DNA of 64,000 bases from Siderastrea siderea (Eukaryota > Cnidaria > Anthozoa > Scleractinia > Rhizangiidae): NCBI GenBank assembly GCA_964030785.1, contig OZ034971.1, forward strand, positions 17,057,400 through 17,121,399, read 5' to 3'. The notes under the pieces were generated by a model, which saw only the letters and a program-made list of their open reading frames with translations, was not told the origin of the DNA and ran no database searches. A program made the position numbers and the translations under genes. Shown here piece after piece: positions 1-13,700 of the stretch (the first letter of the stretch is position 1; the number at the start of each line of letters is the position of its first letter).

Positions 1-133
1 ATATTCCAAGCATTCTTGAAATGCTCTGAAATCTCAGGGTGATCCGCGAAAGTCTTATGAAGAATTGGGAATCTTCAGAGGTCTTCGGCTTAGTCAATTC
101 GTGAGCAGTCTGACCGCTGACCACTATTTTTGG

Positions 134-287
134 TGTTCCGGGGGTGTTCCTTGCTGTTTCGAGGGTGTTCCGGGGTATTATGGGATGTTCCAGAGGTGTT
201 CCGGGGTTGTTCCGGGTTGTTCCGGGCTGTTCCGGGCTGTTCCGGGGGTGTTCCGGGGATGTTCCGGGGTGTTCCGGGTTTTACAGA
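134..287. repeat. GTTCCGGGG minisatellite
   Basis: Imperfect tandem copies of a roughly 10-base GTTCCGGGGT unit, about 14 of them, G-rich on the plus strand. All the open frames crossing it are translations of the repeat and are not genes. It lies beyond the last GPR155 exon seen, so it is probably in an intron or downstream of that gene. Confidence 0.85.
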
Positions 288-549
288 CACCCGTTTTTGA
301 GGCGACTTGGCGAGGAGTTTCAGTTTTGTTTTAAAGAACGCAGGAAAGCCGTCAAAGTTAAGTTACTGAGTCATCGTCCTGGATTCTACAAAATATAAAA
401 CATTTTGCAACAAGAAGAACATAATTTAAGGTGTCTTTGTATTTTGTGTTTTCGTGGCAACCAAAATTGAAAAGCAGACCAACTCAGGTAGGTTGGTTGG
501 TTGGTTGACTGATTCCTTGATTGGTCTGGCAATGTTTGCTGCTAGGTTT

Positions 550-875
550 CTGGATCCACTGAGGGCCGGCTAACGGAAGCGGAATGCTTTAATGCTTTGA
601 AAAACATAGAATCAGGTAAAAGCACAGGAACTGATGGCTTGCAAAGCTTTTTGGACTGGTATTTCTTATTTTTATTTTTAAGCTTTGAGATTGGGCAACT
701 GTCTGTATCTCAAAGGCGAGGTGTTATAGAACGTATTCCTAAAAAACAGCTAAGAATTTTACTATAGATGCAACTGGAGACCGCTGCCGCTTAAAATCGC
801 GACAACAAGATTGCTGCTAAAGCTATTGCAAATCGCTTATCTTCCTAAACTAGTAAATAATGATCAGAATGGCTT
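550..875 (+). mobile_element. L1/Tx1-type LINE reverse transcriptase fragment
   Basis: The plus strand, read across frame breaks, gives pieces typical of the N-terminal RT region of L1-like non-LTR retrotransposons: LTEAECFNALKNIESGKSTG followed by TDGL (the K-SPGSDG-like motif), then EIGQLSVSQRRGVIERIPKK (the SQRRGVI-LIPKK motif), then NWRPLPL and LPKLVNNDQNGF. The frame is broken several times, so this is a dead 5'-truncated or internally deleted remnant. The family call rests on known L1 RT motifs; the exact clade is an inference. Confidence 0.8.
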
Positions 876-904
876 CATTTAGCCACTTCATAGCAAAATA
901 ATCA

Positions 905-1149
905 CCGTATGTTCTCGATTAAACGCCGGGTATAAAGTAGGGAATTGGAAATAAGCCCCTCAGACGTTTAGTTGTTGTATAATAAACTTAAGATTGAAGG
1001 GAAAAATGCACGGCTGCTAAGAAAAACAAATAAGAACCCTTTCTTAAAAAAAAAATATTCGGGCCCAAATAAACTGCCCATTTAAACAAACGCCGGGTTC
1101 ACCATGCCAAGTTTGAAATAAACGCCGGGGTGTTTAATTGAGAAAATAA
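905..1149. mobile_element. Short inverted-repeat MITE (CCGTAT..AAACGCC ends)
   Basis: The left end ACCGTATGTTCTCGATTAAA and the reverse complement of the right end ACCTTATTTTCTCAATTAAA match at most positions. The interior repeats AAACGCCGGG three times. It resembles the longer element at 39.8 kb, whose ends also start CCGTATTT and carry AAGCGCC repeats. No clean target duplication is visible. Confidence 0.6.
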
Positions 1150-1675
1150 GGTATGCATCTAATTAATAGTATGTATTAGGCTGCAACAAAGATCATCCCA
1201 TGCCTGCCCTTTTTTCTTGACTTCAAACCTACTGTTTTTTTCTGAAAAAGAAATCACCTCAAACGAAGCATGATTGACTTGTTTTGTTCTCTGACTGCAT
1301 CAGAACAATAGAAATCAACCACGAGCAAGAGTACAGCACACTCCCAATAGCTCAACTCGCAAGGGAAACATAAAATTGTTTGAGATAACGGGAGTAGTAG
1401 TTGAAGCTAGTATTTAAAAAACGGCTAAAACGGCTTTCTGTTTGAGAAAGTAGGGGATTTGAGATAGCCGAGGTTTGGGATAGTGAGAGTCTCCTTTAAT
1501 AGGCCAATTGTATAAATTGCAGCCTTTAGATCCACAATAAATACGGAACTACATTTTTACATAATAACCGGCATGTGTGCCAAATTTTAACTACTTTGGA
1601 ACAATTTCAATTTCAATGCTAAATCATCACTTAATAATAAAGCATCCAAATCCGTCTACACTGAGAGAGCCTTAC

Positions 1676-1774
1676 CTGTCCAAACACACAGAAAGTGTCC
1701 ACTATCCGTAAAGCAATAAAGATTCCTGACTTTGTGTCTTCTTTAAGAAGACACCACAGAGCAAGAAACAAGCC
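1676..1774 (-). CDS. GPR155: GPR155 exon 11 (residues 681-713), last exon in window
   Basis: Acceptor ATTGCAG|GGCTTG, donor CAG|GTAAGG, phase 0. It encodes GLFLALWCLL-KE and then IALRIVDTFCVFGQ, matching the family region LSSCLWWLF....VELQFFCAVFNFGQG. No exon with the remaining helix and the DEP domain was found in bases 1-1675, so the gene continues off the window. Confidence 0.93.
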
Positions 1775-4700
1775 CTGCAATGAAGTTAGCATTCAATATT
1801 AGTCATGTGCATAGAAATTTGAAAAATGTTTCACAGAACTGGTGATATTAAAGAGAAAATCTTATAAAATCTTTACAAAATCACAAAATGCACAGTTAGT
1901 TAAGAAAAAGAGATCAACAAGTGCATGTTCAAGTTTTAAGATCGATCTTTTGGTGACATACTGGAAGGAACATTTGGCAGTCTCAATACTGACTGACTTA
2001 CAACAATAATCATGAGTAGAAGTATGAGCAGCATTGTCACGTGACGTCCCAGTTGGTGTTTCTCTCCTTGTAAATATTCATCCACATGGACATCCATTTC
2101 CACACTTTTACCTCCAAATATGGCTTCAACTTCTGCAATGAAATAAAACCATTACATTATACACTGAAGCATGTTGGTCCAAAGACTGACAACAACATAA
2201 GCCACCCTAGAAGAGAATAGGGAGGAAGCAAGTATTACAGTGGAACCTCGATTTAACGAACCTCTATACAACGAAGTCCTCGGTATAACGAACGATATTT
2301 TTCAGCCCAGTAATAGTGTAATGTATGGAAAAGAACCTCGATATAACGAACCAATTTCCCCAGTCCCTTGGCATGTCGTTAAATCGAGGTTCCACTGTAT
2401 AAACTTACCGGTGGTGAGACATTCTTCATCTGTGTAGCGCCGCCACTTTCGTTTATGACCTTTGTTTACAAGGCAAGTTGACTCACTCAGGTCTTCAACA
2501 TTAACCACTTTAATATCATCACCATCATAACATGGTGCCGCACACTTCACAGATTCAGGTGGTTCACAGGATGAAGAGTTACGTTCCTCAGCAATTAACT
2601 GATCTATCTCCAAACAGCGATTACATCTGCAAAAAATGTATTTGGAACAAATCTTAGGCCACTCAATCCCTGCTCTTTTTTCTTTAAGAAGTTACAGCAA
2701 GAGCTCCAAGTGGCGCCATGATAAAGATAGAAGTGCCTTTGTATCCAGCTGTATTGTATTGGTTTGTCATATAGTGTGGAACTTAAAGAAACGTGGTCCT
2801 GCAACAGGGTTTTAACCTATGACCCTGTAATCAGTCATGCCCCCAATCATGCTGCAAACTGGATTTTTAATATCAACAATCCTCAATAGAAATAATTGAA
2901 ATTATCGTTGTAAAACAAAAATATGCAGGAATATAAGGCGAATATCAAAATTTTCTAAAATTACAAACCTGCTCCTACTTGGGGACCTATTCAGATAAAA
3001 CCTTTCATGAAACCTTACCGGATTACAATACAGTCATGGAGTCTTCCTTGACTACCCCATGCACATGTTGATTTCAAGCATCTTCTATAATCCGAATTTT
3101 TGCAGTTGATTTTGTCTAGAGGTCTCGCTATTAATTGCACAGTTCAAGGTTTAAAATCTGTTTACCTGTCAGGTTGTTTGTTCTGCACGCTACAGTCCTC
3201 TTGAACTTGGACACACTGAATCTGCAAGGCCCGAGAACACTTACAATACATGTCATGGCGTTGAAGATAGACCAGTGAAACCACCATTATCACAGCACAA
3301 AGGAACAGTACTGATACAGAGGCTATCATGGTTGGTGTCTGTTAGACAAAGGAAAGATCAAATACATGTGCAGTATTCCTAACATATTATTAAATGTCTT
3401 ACAAGCACTGTGATGGTAATTCATTAAGGACTAGACAACAAGCAGTCTCTCTTTCCGCTCAGGGATAGTCAACGAAAACGAACAAGCAAGCGAGCAGAAA
3501 ATCGCTTGCCGCGTTGAAACGTGATGTGCGCCTCGAGCCAAGCACTACACTAGCGGCACTAGCGGCTCGACACGTGCATCACGACGTGCCTTCTGTTTTT
3601 TTTTTGTCCAAAACCATGGTTTTTGCGGCGGTCCGAACACATTTTCCCAAGAAAAACACCCGTTTATCATAACACAGCATGAACTTGCATAACTCGCGTA
3701 ACATCGAATCGAATCGAAGTACATCACTTGAATTCGCAGCATTTGGCAATGGTTCGGACACCAAACATGGCAGAGCTTGTGCCTTCCGGTATTTTCTATC
3801 TTCAGCCATGGTTTTTGCAGTGGTCCGAACACATATCCCATATTCACAACTTAGCAGAAGTTGCGTAGTAGTTGACATTTTCCCTTTTCATTCCAGCGGT
3901 TAGGTGGCTTGGCGATTCGACCCTCATGGGGAGCAAAGTTTTTTTTCCTATTTTAATCTTTTTCCTTTTTTAGGTAAAATGAATAACTTCCAGCAATTTA
4001 AAAAAAGTGGGGCTCTGCTATTTAGGCTTGGCCAAATCTATATATTAGATGAGACTCGTTGGTTTTGGTCTGGGACTCATTATTTTCATGGGTGAGTCCC
4101 AGGAACTCAATGATGGCAAATTGTAACAAAATCACTGTTGTACTTGTAACTCATAAAACTAGAACTCTGGACAAAACTAGTTGAGACAAATAGAAAAGTC
4201 AGTCAATTTTTATGGTTCTACACTTTCAAAAAACCTCACACTTTGTCTACAGGTTCATGTAAATCTTGTGGAATACTTTTCAGAGCAGAACAACTTTAAT
4301 TGAGGTGGGGGCGGGGGGGGGGGGGGGGGTAAATTTCTACTGTCCAATTTAAACGTTTGATTTGAGGGTAACCAGAATCTGTCTGAACAGTTTTGCTGTG
4401 AGTTGTAAATCATTCCTCTTTACTTGCATATTCACCATTTTCAGCAAACATGTGCACCCCACTGGGTGCCTTTTTATCGTTGTTCTTCAAGACAATAATG
4501 CACCACAGCAAAAAAACAGACCAGAAGATTACAATTAACAACTAATCAAAGCTGTAGCTTGCTTAAAGAGGAAGTATTTAGTTGGAGGTCCATAAGCCTT
4601 AGCATGAACTTATACTGGCCAATCGTATATACGTTTCCAAAGACAAGTTTGGTCCCTGCACATTTTTCAGAGTTGCAATGATCTCTCACCTACTGAAAAG

Positions 4701-7700
4701 TGACCAGTGCAATGACTATGTTAAAAATACACTTGAATTATAGTACATGTAAGCAAGTACACTGAGTTACCTCAGTTACAATGTTGTATACAAATAAAGG
4801 AGTATACTTGTCCTCAACAGATGATGACTGTAACAATGTGGTAACAATTCCACAGGCAAGAGCTGGCAATCTAGCATAAAAGACAAAAAAGAAAACAAAA
4901 TCTTCCTCCTTAAACTGAACATTCCAAACAACATGTTAAAACCTGGCCCTCATTTGCAAAACTGACTATTGATAAATATCTCACTTTTTAAGATTTCTGT
5001 ACTTATGAGTCAGCTAGCAGCATTACTACCCCGCTCCCCTCACAATAACTGCTAGCTCATCAAAAGATCACCCCCGACATTTTGTTAAGTGTTATATGGT
5101 TCATTAATTGGTACACATTTATACACCTGAGTGGAGATCCAGAGACAAGGGGTACATCTATATATGAAGTTAAACTGCGACCACTGAATGCTGAGGGTGA
5201 CCTTACATAAATTAAAAATCCATCCTGGGGGACAGGTACTGTAGTACAACTGGTTCCTTCAACCCAGGAATAATGACAGGCCAGCCACCAGTTTCAGTGA
5301 GTTTCACAAAAAAAAACATGATCCGTTTGTTGTGCTACTCTCAGCTAGCTGCTTTTAGCTTCTTAGGGGCGGCAGAAGCTCAAAATGCTGGAAAAGGACC
5401 TCTTTGAGAAAACTTTGCTTTTTATTAACCCATTGACACCTGGCAAGCTTCCAAAAAATGGTACTTTCAAGCACCAAATAGCCTTTTTTGGTCCTATTTG
5501 ACCCAATTTCATCCCAATCCTCACGAAAAGTGCTTTCTAGCATGGACTGTTGGCGTTTCTTTCGGTTTCAGGACGTTTTCTAGCATTTTGAGTTCGGGCA
5601 TGCTTGAATGCTTCAGGCTTTTACTCGAAAAACTCCCCCATCTACGGCTCTCCAGGATTCAGCGCGCAATCCTGTTGCTTTCATTCTCATTTCAATTTTC
5701 ACTTTTTGCTGTCGAGTTAGCCACACGACCACGGTTTCTGGTGGCCTCAAAGGTCACTTGAAAAGGAAAGAGTTGGCCAAAAGTAGCAGTCAGTGGGAAG
5801 GCCATGATTTTCTTGTGTTTCTGAGGTAAACGTTCCTTGGTTTCCTGGCTGTTTCTCAGGCTTACTTGATCTGATCATTGTCGTTCAGGCATCATTTACA
5901 AGATCTTTTTGCATTGCATCGACTGACTATCAAAGCTTTCCAGAGTCACTTAAACTGATGATGTCACAAGTGGAACGAGATGCCTGCTCATTCATGGGTG
6001 CATACATGTGCAACAGGCATCATTGAGTTCAATCTATGATATACTGACATTTTAGCATAAACTAAAAGTTAATGTAGGCAAACAATAACTTGTGAGCCTA
6101 ATTTTCCTCCCCCTACATCTTATTTCCTTATTTGGCAGCGTTTTATGCTCTATGTGCCTTTTCAGTAACATTAATTAATGATGACAGTGTGGCACTTACC
6201 CAAATCCAAAAAGCCATATCCAGACTCTGGATTTCTTTACAGCCTCATCACCTTTACATCTGACAAGACACAAGCACAATGCCACCATGGCTGTCCAACA
6301 TCGAGATCCCCACAAACCAAAAAAGAATAAAATGGAAACAAACAGGAGCCATTGCTGTGATTGGCAAGGGATCCTTGAGAGTATCACTGACAGGCAAGAA
6401 GAGAGCTGGTGAAGACAAAATTGGCAATTATTTTATAGAATGAGACAAGCATTTGATGGCCAATTTCATAGCAGAAAGTTGACCAAAATAAGTCACGATT
6501 GATGACTTACAGTGTAACTGTGAGGGTACAACTAATTCTGAAAGAAATTGTCAGATGGTTGCATCTATTTATGACAAGAAAATTAGATAACCTGGATAAC
6601 CTGATGCTCATGAGAATCTTCATTAAGAAGGAGGTGGGTTATCCGAGGAAGAAGATACTCATTAACATAACAAGGCAGGTCAACAACCTTTAATTTACAG
6701 CTTTACAGTAAATTGAACAAATCAAGTTGTAATGAATGGCTATCAAAAACCTTGCCTGATCAAAGTCTGTGTCAAGTTTGAGTTCAGATAAGTACAATGT
6801 ATTTCTTTAATTGTTTGTTTGGGAGACCATTTGATGAGAAATCTATTCCAATAAAAATATTTATTTAGTCCAGATTATTAATTTTTGTTGAGAAGAATTC
6901 TGATTTATGATATTGTATTCTTGTGGAGTTAAATGCCTCGTGCATGTTTAATTTGACCACTAGTTATATTTTGCAGCCAGGTGCTCTGTACCATCTGACA
7001 TATTTCAAAGAATAACAAGAAAAGCCCCAGGGGCATTATACCCTGCCGTTGTTCTCTCTCCCCTCAGGGTGTAAAACATATTACGGTCACTCAAGATACG
7101 AGCCCAAGTGGTGTAGCAGAAGTTTGTGGCAAATATTTACTTAGCCTCGTGAACACTGGAAGTCTGGGACAAGTCAACTGACCAAAAAACCAAAAAGAAA
7201 ACACGAAATGAAAAAAATGGGTATTTCTAGAACCCGTCCTGACAGCGGGGTAATTACATTAATTTCTACAGAAAGAGCTTTCACTTGCCAGACAATAGTT
7301 ATGCGATAATAATGAACATCACTGTACACTATGCCAAACCTCTTTTCAAAGACTGCAGGGTAAAAAATTTTTCATACATTTGCACTTCACCTCCAGCTTC
7401 CATTGAAAATGAGGCTGAAAGCAGAACTTAGAAATGGCCAATCATGTGACCATCACCAAGAAACATCTGGAAAAATGGCCTGCTTTTTAGGATGCAATTA
7501 TGTCAATTCTTTTCCCAGTTTGTAATGTCAGTTGGTGTTTTGATAAAATGTTGTACCAATCAAAAAGTGAGGTTTTTAACCAGTTGTCAACTACTGCACT
7601 TCTAAGATTAGATTAACTAATACCTGGCACAGAATCAGGCATATTGTAAAGTTATGTGGATAAACTTTATAACGCCTCCCAAGCAACAGGACAACAATAA

Positions 7701-10700
7701 CCCACACCTATGAAGAAAACAAGTAAACAGTCAACAAATATTTGGCTTCCGGGCCGAAAAAGTTTTCGATTTTATAATTATGAATCACATGGGAAACAGC
7801 TACTTCAGTTCAGGGCACAAAATTAACTCTTTTTTCAAGGAGCCACTTGGCTCTTAAGTATTTCAAAGTAGTCGCCAATACCAAAAAGTTAGTTGCCAGT
7901 TTTTTAGAAATAAAAAAAATTGGTTTTATTATGTTATTTTGAAGAGTTAGACCCTCTGGAATCACGAGTTTTTATCCTTAATGACGCTAGGGTGCATTAC
8001 AAACATCCAAATTGAAGAAAAATAAGCTTAACTTGATACATTAACAAAGAGTATTTTATCAAGAAAGATTGTACCAAAACAGCCAGCTTTAATTAATTCA
8101 AAAGGTTTTCAAACAGCCGCAAAACGCTTCAATACTCTTGCCCCCTCGTGTAGTGTGTATCCTCTCAAAGCATCCCCCTCAAAGTACATGTAAAGTGAAT
8201 GTATGGTTCAAAATTCCGTTTCATTTTCATAAATTATATTACATCGAAGAATAGTGAAGTTCTTTCCTTTCAAATCAAGAAAAATTGCTCCTAAAAATTG
8301 ACTTCTCTTCTGATAGTTTTCTAAAATTGCCCCCCCACAAAATACACGAGCAATTTTCGTTTTCATTCCTCAATACTTTCTTCACCGTTGTGATAAATGG
8401 CGGCCATTGTAACTTATTGTGCTTTCACTTTTCCATATATGAAGAAGGGACACTAGAAGGGGCCATATACAATGTAACTTCTTGAAATCTAAGATGGCAT
8501 CTAACGACAGACTTTCTTCTTGGAGCAAGCGACGATTTTCTGAAACTAGCATGCTTGAATGCCCATCACTGCCACGGATTTAGATTTACACGTTTTCAAA
8601 AAATCACGAGGTCTTCAGGCAGGGTGTGATGAAGAATTCTAGTTACCAATTTGGCGACTAATTTTCAGGATTTGGTCGGCAACACAGGAAATTAAGGCGC
8701 ACTGGCGCCTGTATTAGGAGCAATTTTGGGCCCTGCAGTTGATATTCAGTTGTCACAATTCCTTCATAATTTAGTTAAAAGCCTTTCTGTGAAGCCTCTT
8801 CGGAATGAGTTGCCTCAGTTCCCCTCATAGTTGTGATTGTGCTAATCAGATGTAGCTGTTATTTTATTCCCCATTTGATCACTGTACTATTGGCAATAGT
8901 TGTCACAAGTTACAGGCACTTCTGGTGATTGTAGTTTCCCGTGTACAAACATGATCATGTAAGAGCCATGCATAAAGTACCAATCAAGTAAAAGTACTTT
9001 GAATCTCCTCAAAATGGTGTTTGGGTCTGTAACTGCAACAGTTGCAAATAGCACCTTCCCTAAACCCACTGTACAAGCTGCATGTTGGTCAACTGCCTGT
9101 CGACAATCCACTGTACAGAAAAAGATGGTGGCTGTACATTTTACCACAACACCTTGTGAACCTAACACGGCGGATAAGCACATAAAAAGCCATATTTTTT
9201 GCATATATTTGTCCTGTGCTAGCAACATTCCAAAGTTTGAAGTTTTTAGAACTTTTCTTTGTGTTTTTATGAGCGTTTTTAGGGTTCTTGTTTGCTAAGA
9301 ACTATGGGTAAATGTACCAGTCGCCATCTTTTTTGGTACAGTGGATTGACTTATAAGTTACTGACAGGTTATTGTCAGGTAAATTTCACTATAAAATAAG
9401 TAAATAACCAAACAAGTTCTTAAGGTAGTAGGACTGTCTTTAGTTCAAACATAAAACATACCTAAAAACTCAAGTATGTGAAAGTACATGTTAAGTTATA
9501 GCCAAATCCGAGAGATGAGGATTTCTCCTAAGCTTGAAACACGAAAACGAAAGCCAAAGTTGCTGCGAGTGCTGTTTTGCAATGCTTTAACATTATCATT
9601 CTGAAATGCGATACGATATGTTCTTGCGTTGACAGGTATGTCGCAATTACTCATATTTCAACTAGCGATGGTAAGAAATAGTTCTAGGGAAATTAGAGGA
9701 AAAGGAAGAGGAATTCTTTAGCGCTACAGTTTTTTCCAAGTGATTGGCAATCGCTTCTCGCGTCCACGTTACTTTTTGAACGTTATTTGTCCATATAGTG
9801 AAACTTTTGATATCCAATCTTTGTGAAGCACAGACATGACTCAGCGTGAAATAAGTAAAAGATTTATAGAACTAGTATGTTGCTACAGTGTATGCATGAG
9901 TATTCTTTGAGTATTCTTTGTTAACACAGACACTTTGAACAGCAGCTTTCCAAAGAGAATTCAAAATGGTGGCCGATCACGAGCTGTTTGCGAGGAAATT
10001 TCAGCGAAAAAATGGCAAATTTTAAGGGCAGGTATGGACTACATTGAAAGGCATTTTGAAAATAAAAATGTAGAAATATCGTATCTGTATGAAATATGGG
10101 CAGCTTATTAAAATGAAGTGTGAGAAACTTTTCATGGAAACCCAGAATAAACACGGCTTTCCACTCGATATTATAGCCACTTAAAAACATGGCACGTTTT
10201 TTTAATATAAACGCCAAATCTAAGGAAGCAATAGGAGTTGCGCTCTGGGCTCCTGCTTAAATTTTCCTTTTCTGTATGGGAATCAACACGGTTCTTGTTT
10301 TAAAATATATCTTGAAAGGTTAAGCTGTAAAATGCCGAACTTTTATTTTTGAGCCCACAATTCAAATGGGATTTGCCACCTGAGGTCTGAAAATTGTCAA
10401 CTCTGACAACAATTTTTTGAAAGCTCAACATCAGTTTTACAAGACTATGGCAATTGTTTGTAAGTAAATATGAATGAGTCTGAGTTAATTGCTTCCAAAG
10501 AGAGCTTGTTAAAGTCAGTTCTACTATCTTAAACATAGGCACGCAAAGCGTGCGTGAGCTATTTTGCAGCTGTCATTGAGAGGCACGGAAATGGTTATTG
10601 AATGAACGTGCGTGTACCAACGTACACTACTGTGATGTTGGTTATTTGAGTAGCGTTGAGAATTCGAAAAGTATTGGTTTTTAGACAGAGTTTACCTCAT

Positions 10701-13700
10701 AAGTGAGCTGTGTCCGATATTGTGCAACCTCGTTCCCAGGGCTTCTTACAGATTTGAGGGTGATCAAAGATCAATGTTTGAGTTTATATTAGTGGTTTCG
10801 AATTCGTATGCTTCATTGATCAATAGATGGTACGCTAATGCGTACAAGTGTGGCTTCAAATTACGACAAAACAAGAAGAAAGTGAGATAAAATCTGTAAA
10901 ATATCTGACAACAGTGTGAATATGGGGCAAACAAAATAATACAAAACAGTCCTTTCTGAAGCTCATTCTCAGATGTTTCTCGGCAGCTCAATGGATTGAA
11001 ATTTAATTTTGTGGCTTTCTAATGGAAAGAATATTTTTCCATGGACAAATATTTTGGATCTAGTAGGAAGCGTAACTTGTAACAAAAATTAATTCTGTAA
11101 TGTTAGAAACAGAAGAGTCCTCAATAGCCGATCTTGAAAGTCACGTACGTCTTCTTCTTGCGTGACATCGTGCTTGACGAACGTGGCAACTCCCGTATCC
11201 AGACAAATATATAGATAAGCTCTGTTTTATTTTCCACATTATTTCACACGGACTTACATTTTGGAACACATGGCTACAATCGAGTAATAAGCGTGCCTTG
11301 TTAGAAAAGATCATGCCATTGTGTGACTTATGCAAGTCTTGCGTGACTAGTCACGTAGCAAACTGACAAAAAAGCCAGAAACATCGCACGTGCTGACATA
11401 CCGTGTGGTTGACTGTGGCACTAATTTTTTCGGGATTCAAATTTTTATGATTTTCGCGGTTTTTTCACGATGCGCAAAAAAAGTTCCCACGGAAAAAAAT
11501 TATTCCCGCAAAAATTTAGTCCATTGTCGAAATTTATATACAAACATCGCCTTTTACATGTCATGTAATATTATGTTGGTGCCCATTTACAAAAATAAAA
11601 CGAAATTAGAAGCAAAACATTCAGAAATAAAACGATGAAATTGCAGTCGGTACATTACAAGTATTTTAAAAGCTGTTAAAAGCTTTAAAGAAAAGGATCG
11701 TCTGAAGGTACTCCATTGATTAACTGATTTAACGTGTTATACATCTGCATGTTGTTCACCTGCATTCGATTGTTTATACTCAAAAAACGAGAATGTTATA
11801 ATTCCAAATAGAAGGCGGCTTCTGGAAAATCGCAAAAATTAATTCCAAGGAAGAATAAACAGTTTCCCCAATCGCAAAAATTAGTCCTGCAAAACACACA
11901 CACACAAAAAAAAAATCACCATTCACAAAATTAAACTCCCGCAAAAATATTGGTGACACACGGTAGTGGTCTCAGCTTCGCTGAAGCCACACAAAAATCA
12001 GTGGTTGTGTTTAGCGAATAAATTTTGTTTTGATGAGCGTTTTGATGTGAAAGTAAGATACAAAATTGGGTGAAAATAATATTAAGGGATGTTTTGTTAT
12101 GTAGAGAGGTGGTAATGGGCAAAGGAATCGTAGGAATTTTAAATGAGCGAATTCGAGAATAATGGAGTGGTTGGCCTGTGTGGTAAACAACGTGAATTTT
12201 ATCACGTGGAGTACACGTGCTCAACTCAAGGCCAAATTGTGCTTTAATAGGTCGGGGGGGGGGGGGGGATTTTATCGCAGGGCCAGGCAGTCATGTCATA
12301 ATGTTTAGTGGGTCGTTTCACGTGTAAAGAACGTGTTATGTTGATTGAGCGTGAGATCAGATTACTGTTTTGTGTAAACAAGTGGTGTTTTGTCACGTAC
12401 AAACCTGTGATGAGACAAAGTTCAATGGCGAGTCACGAGACTTTCATGAGACTGTCATAAGTTCGTTTTCGGCGCTTTTTATTGGCTTTCGTGGCAGCTA
12501 GAGTTGTGTAACAAAAGGGAGAAACTTAAAAGGAAGCGGGGAATGAGTAAATTTATGCGTTTTTCGTAATCTGAAAAATGATAACCGATGTTTGTGTCTA
12601 TAAAACTGTGAAACGAATCTTGCGTAGAGCTGTTGCGTTTTTGTCTTTGTAATGGAGGTGATAATTGTTTTGATTTGATTTGATTTGATTTGATTTGATT
12701 GTCTGCTGATCTTTCCGCTCAAACTTTGTACAAACAATCCCGCTACCGCCACGCAGCCTAACCAGAAACCCATTTCTCTGATAAGTCACCTCTAACTTTG
12801 CGCTTAGCAAGTCGCACGTACGAGCAACGTTTATGCCACCCATACAATCTTTTTCCTTGTTGACCTTGTGCCTTTGACGGACCTAGTGATCGAGTGGCAT
12901 GGGCATTAATTTTAAAACCTACCAAAAGGTGCGAACAGTAATTCGTTTTAGTTCGAAGTTCACGATTCTGCCCTTTTTATACCTTCAAACTATTTGCCGT
13001 CTATTTACCATCATTAACTATGGGACATCCCTGCACAGAAGTCATGTTGTTTCTCACACTCTAAAGTTGAACTATATAACACTCAAAACGTAAGTTGTGC
13101 GCATGCGTACAAAGGATTATTTACTAGAACTCGCTTCCGCTCACGTGTAAACCAGGTTTGTGCTGACGATTCGTTTTCTAAGGAGGTCTACCACAAGGAA
13201 GCCAGCCATTTCTATTTGATATATAAATATCCAACATCAAGTGAATGAAATCCGGACACTTTCGTAGTGTCGCTTTAGTAGCAGAATTTTCCGTGCGTTC
13301 ACAACTAGCCTTTCGGTAAAATTCGACAGTCGTCGGGAATGCCGAACATGGTCCACCCAAAAACCAACCAACCAGAGAACCAACCTTCCCAGAAACTTGA
13401 GGCTGCATGCCAACTATGAGGCTATTTTGTAGACAAAATAGCTCAATAAAAAGGAAGTCTTATTGAACCGTTGACAAAACTCTAACCAAAAGCATAGATA
13501 GGTTACATTGTACCTTGGGTAGGAAACACTCTCTTAAGTCTTAACTGATCCACTTATTAATTAAAGTGACAGTTGGCCAACAGTTTTTTCCGGGAGCTGT
13601 TCTTCACAAGTAGCTTATATTTTGACATACAGTAAAATGTTCAATAATTATTTAGCATCTTTTACCTATCAAATGAACAAACAATGATAGTGGCCTGTTA

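Noticed and set aside
3430..3900. Possible repeat with duplicated CCATGGTTTTTGCGGCGGTCCG phrase (3614 and 3808)
   Set aside because: Two similar phrases in direct orientation and a familiar-looking left part, but no ends, duplication or unit could be defined.
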